NCBI RefSeq assembly: GCF_027172205.1
Contig: NC_070614.1
Location: forward strand, 49,540,001-49,604,000
Direction: 5' to 3'
DNA: 64,000 nt
Source: Podarcis raffonei
Lineage: Eukaryota; Chordata; Lepidosauria; Squamata; Lacertidae
Shown: positions 62,105 through 64,000 of the stretch, piece by piece
How the letters are laid out: every line of letters starts with the position of its first letter
Position numbering within the stretch: position 1 is the stretch's first letter
Position numbers and translations under genes: made by a program
The notes under the pieces: generated by a model
What the model saw: the letters and a program-made list of their open reading frames with translations, nothing else
What the model was told of the DNA's origin: nothing
Databases searched by the model: none

Positions 62105-63366
62105 CACATGGTATAGCTCCCCCAAATGAAACACCCTTCCGTTTCCAAGCTTTTTATTAATATATTTTTATTAAATTATTTTTTTTCCTGCAAGACTTAT
62201 TTAATGTTTTTTTTTTGTCAATCCCAAAGACACGAAATAAGAAATATCCAGTCAAAAAGGCAAACCAGGAAGAAGAGGGAGAGAGGGCAGGGTAGGGAAG
62301 GGAAGTCTTCGGATCAAGGCCGGAGCAAAGCACTGGAGGAGACGGGGTGGGGGCAGGCGGTAGAAAACTCTAGGGAAGGGATTTTTTTTCCTGTTTTTTT
62401 TTTTTTTGTCGGCTATACAGACATTCTCAGTATACACAGCACGCAGCAAAGGATCAGTCGCTTCCTCATGCAGAATCCAGGGAGGGGCTGAGCGGGAGAT
62501 TCCTTGTGGAGGACACCCCCAAAAATACACTAGAGGACCTCCGTCGTCATCCTGTATCTACCGATTCTCCTCTCTGGTTCCCAGTCACCCAGAACATGAA
62601 GGGATTCAGCAGGGGGGGCCCACTGAGCCTCCCCACCTGACTCCCTTTAAAGCCCTCTTTTTTATTTTTTATTTTCTTTTGCCCTTAAATTGCCTCTCCT
62701 TGCCATCAGTAAGGCAGGACTTCCTGTATTGCACTCTTGAGCGCCCTGAAAAAGGTGGGACTTCCTCTTTTCAGCCCCTTTATTGCAGGGTCTCTCCTAT
62801 TGCACTTCTTTCCAAAGGCACACAACTTTTGCCCCCATAGGGGTCAACTCTTATACCCTCTAGAAGGCAAGATCTCCCCTTTCCTCACGGTCAGGCCCTT
62901 CATTCTCCAAACCTCCTTCGGGGCGGGACATCCTCCTTTCGTCCCTTTTGTCCCAACGCTGGCCTCGTGCCACCCTTGCCCAGGTGGCAGAGGGGCACCC
63001 CAAGGTGCTACACTCCACCTGTCATATACACAGCAGGGCATCTTACCTTTTGCCTATCACAATTCTGCTGCAAGGGGAAAAAAGGGCAATTCCTAGTATG
63101 GCCTAGCAAATGCCCCCTTTTCCATATTGGGACTTCCTGTATATGGGAATCGAACGGTACCCCCTTCTCTGAAGCTAACAGGAATCTCCCTTTCACCCTC
63201 TCGTTAATTTATAGTGTTTTTATTTTTAATTATTCAAACGCTGCGAGAAAAAGGTTTATAAAAGCGTAAATAAAAAGTTCTCCTTTTTTTTGTTTGTTTC
63301 TTCTTTTGTCTGTTTTTGTTTGAAAAGAAGGTTCCGGTTCCCTCAGGGAAAGGATGTGGCAGACAG

Positions 63367-63390
63367 AAAAAGAGAGAGAGAGAGAGAGAT
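63367..63390 (+). repeat. (GA)n microsatellite
   Basis: About 11 GA units. Confidence 0.85.
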
Positions 63391-63491
63391 AGAAAGTGAG
63401 AATATGAATGTGGAAAAAAGGGGGGGAAAGGATTTTGCAAACTCTGTTTAAAAGGAGCCCCATTCTTGGGATGGGTGTCCAATTTCTCTCG

Positions 63492-63505
63492 GCGCCATCT
63501 GCTGG
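63492..63505 (-). promoter_or_regulatory. CTCF-like motif, reverse orientation
   Basis: The minus strand reads CCAGCAGATGGCGC, a 14/14 match to CCASYAGRKGGCRS. Confidence 0.55.
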
Positions 63506-64000
63506 TAGGAAAAAAAATGTGAGGAGGGAACAAATACGAATTGGGTATCCTTTTCTTTAAGCAAACAGATTGCCCCCCCCTTCTTTATACTTGTGTGGAG
63601 CATCTCTTGAGGGGGGGATTAATGTTCATGTGTACTGGAATGGTTGGGGGGCAGGGCTTTGTTAAGTTTCAATCCCCCCAAATCTTCTTTAGACGGTGGG
63701 GGGAGAGTTCTGAATCGACTCCTTAGGAGACAACAGGGATGCAATTTCATGGCAGGCAGGCAAGACTGGGGTCCCCTGCAGTCCGTGGTCCCCAAAAATG
63801 TTTTAAAACCCCACAGGGCTCAAAACTCGCCCCCTTGGTCTCGACTCCCCACATTAAGATAATTGTGAAAAGACCCCCCCACCCGCCCCGAGTTTCAAAG
63901 TGTGGGTTAAGAAAGATGGATTATGGAGCTGGGGTGAAAAGACCAGGAAAAAGAGCAAGAAAAAACAGTGAAATCTCCAGTAGAAAGAGAGCCCTTCGTA

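Larger units (their letters stand above)
60721..62149. other. Intergenic AP1G2-JPH4, LINE and LTR debris
   Basis: No gene is seen. LINE-type 3' tail at 60,960-61,215 ('aaaccgccctgcgatcctctgatgaatggcggtac'), a CR1-clade fragment (61,258-61,690), a GATG microsatellite with another LINE-type tail (61,740-61,830) and an LTR-like segment (61,861-62,104). Confidence 0.5.
62150..64000 (-). other. Probable JPH4 3' UTR (inferred)
   Basis: In tetrapods JPH4 lies next to AP1G2 on the same strand. Minus-strand AATAAA signals stand at 62,153-62,158 and near 62,167, and the stretch to the right is free of recognisable transposons, with T-rich and (TC)n runs on the minus strand, as in a long UTR. No JPH4 coding sequence is inside the window, so this rests on synteny. 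Confidence 0.35.

Noticed and set aside
1-64000. CRISPR arrays, operons, bacterial-type signals
   Set aside because: None seen. All structure is vertebrate: spliced genes, SINEs, LINEs, CpG islands.

Overview
The window is chromosomal DNA from a squamate reptile, most likely a lizard. Three protein genes have vertebrate intron/exon structure. The repeats are those of squamates: seven Sauria-type tRNA SINEs, a BovB (RTE) LINE fragment, CR1 and L2 LINE pieces, hAT and Tc1/mariner MITEs, a 5S-headed SINE and two copies of a retroviral-type solo LTR. I cannot fix the species. The gene order ZFHX2(-) / THTPA(+) / AP1G2(-), with JPH4 expected next, is that of human 14q11.2.

Layout. 1-3,370: ZFHX2 intron sequence; the homeobox exons lie beyond the left edge. 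3,371-7,898: three exons coding the N-terminal ~1,059 residues of ZFHX2. 7,899-22,450: ZFHX2 upstream or 5' intron, with long polypurine tracts, POU-octamer motifs, a few MITEs and a CpG island at 20.85-22.45 kb. 22.45-26.6 kb: intergenic, with LINE and MITE pieces and a homeodomain-site-rich block near 24.6 kb. 26.6-30.8 kb: THTPA (three coding exons, 280 aa), with RFX and ZNF143 motifs in its promoter and CTCF-like motifs just inside the gene. 31.1-56.8 kb: AP1G2, 21 coding exons and 791 codons with every junction in phase; its introns are packed with nested retroelements. 57-60.7 kb: probable AP1G2 5' UTR and CpG promoter. 60.7-62.1 kb: LINE and LTR debris. 62.15-64 kb: probably the JPH4 3' UTR, inferred from synteny and polyadenylation signals only.

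How the genes relate. ZFHX2 is a neural transcription factor, THTPA a soluble thiamine-triphosphate hydrolase, and AP1G2 the gamma-2 large subunit of the AP-1 clathrin adaptor. They do not share a pathway and are linked by ancient synteny. THTPA and AP1G2 converge tail to tail about 1.2 kb apart. Forward CTCF-like motifs in THTPA face reverse motifs in and beyond AP1G2, a possible loop. The most unusual element is a 1.69-kb ORF-less, A-tailed retroposon at 46,761-48,453 with a perfect 18-bp target duplication inside a MITE.
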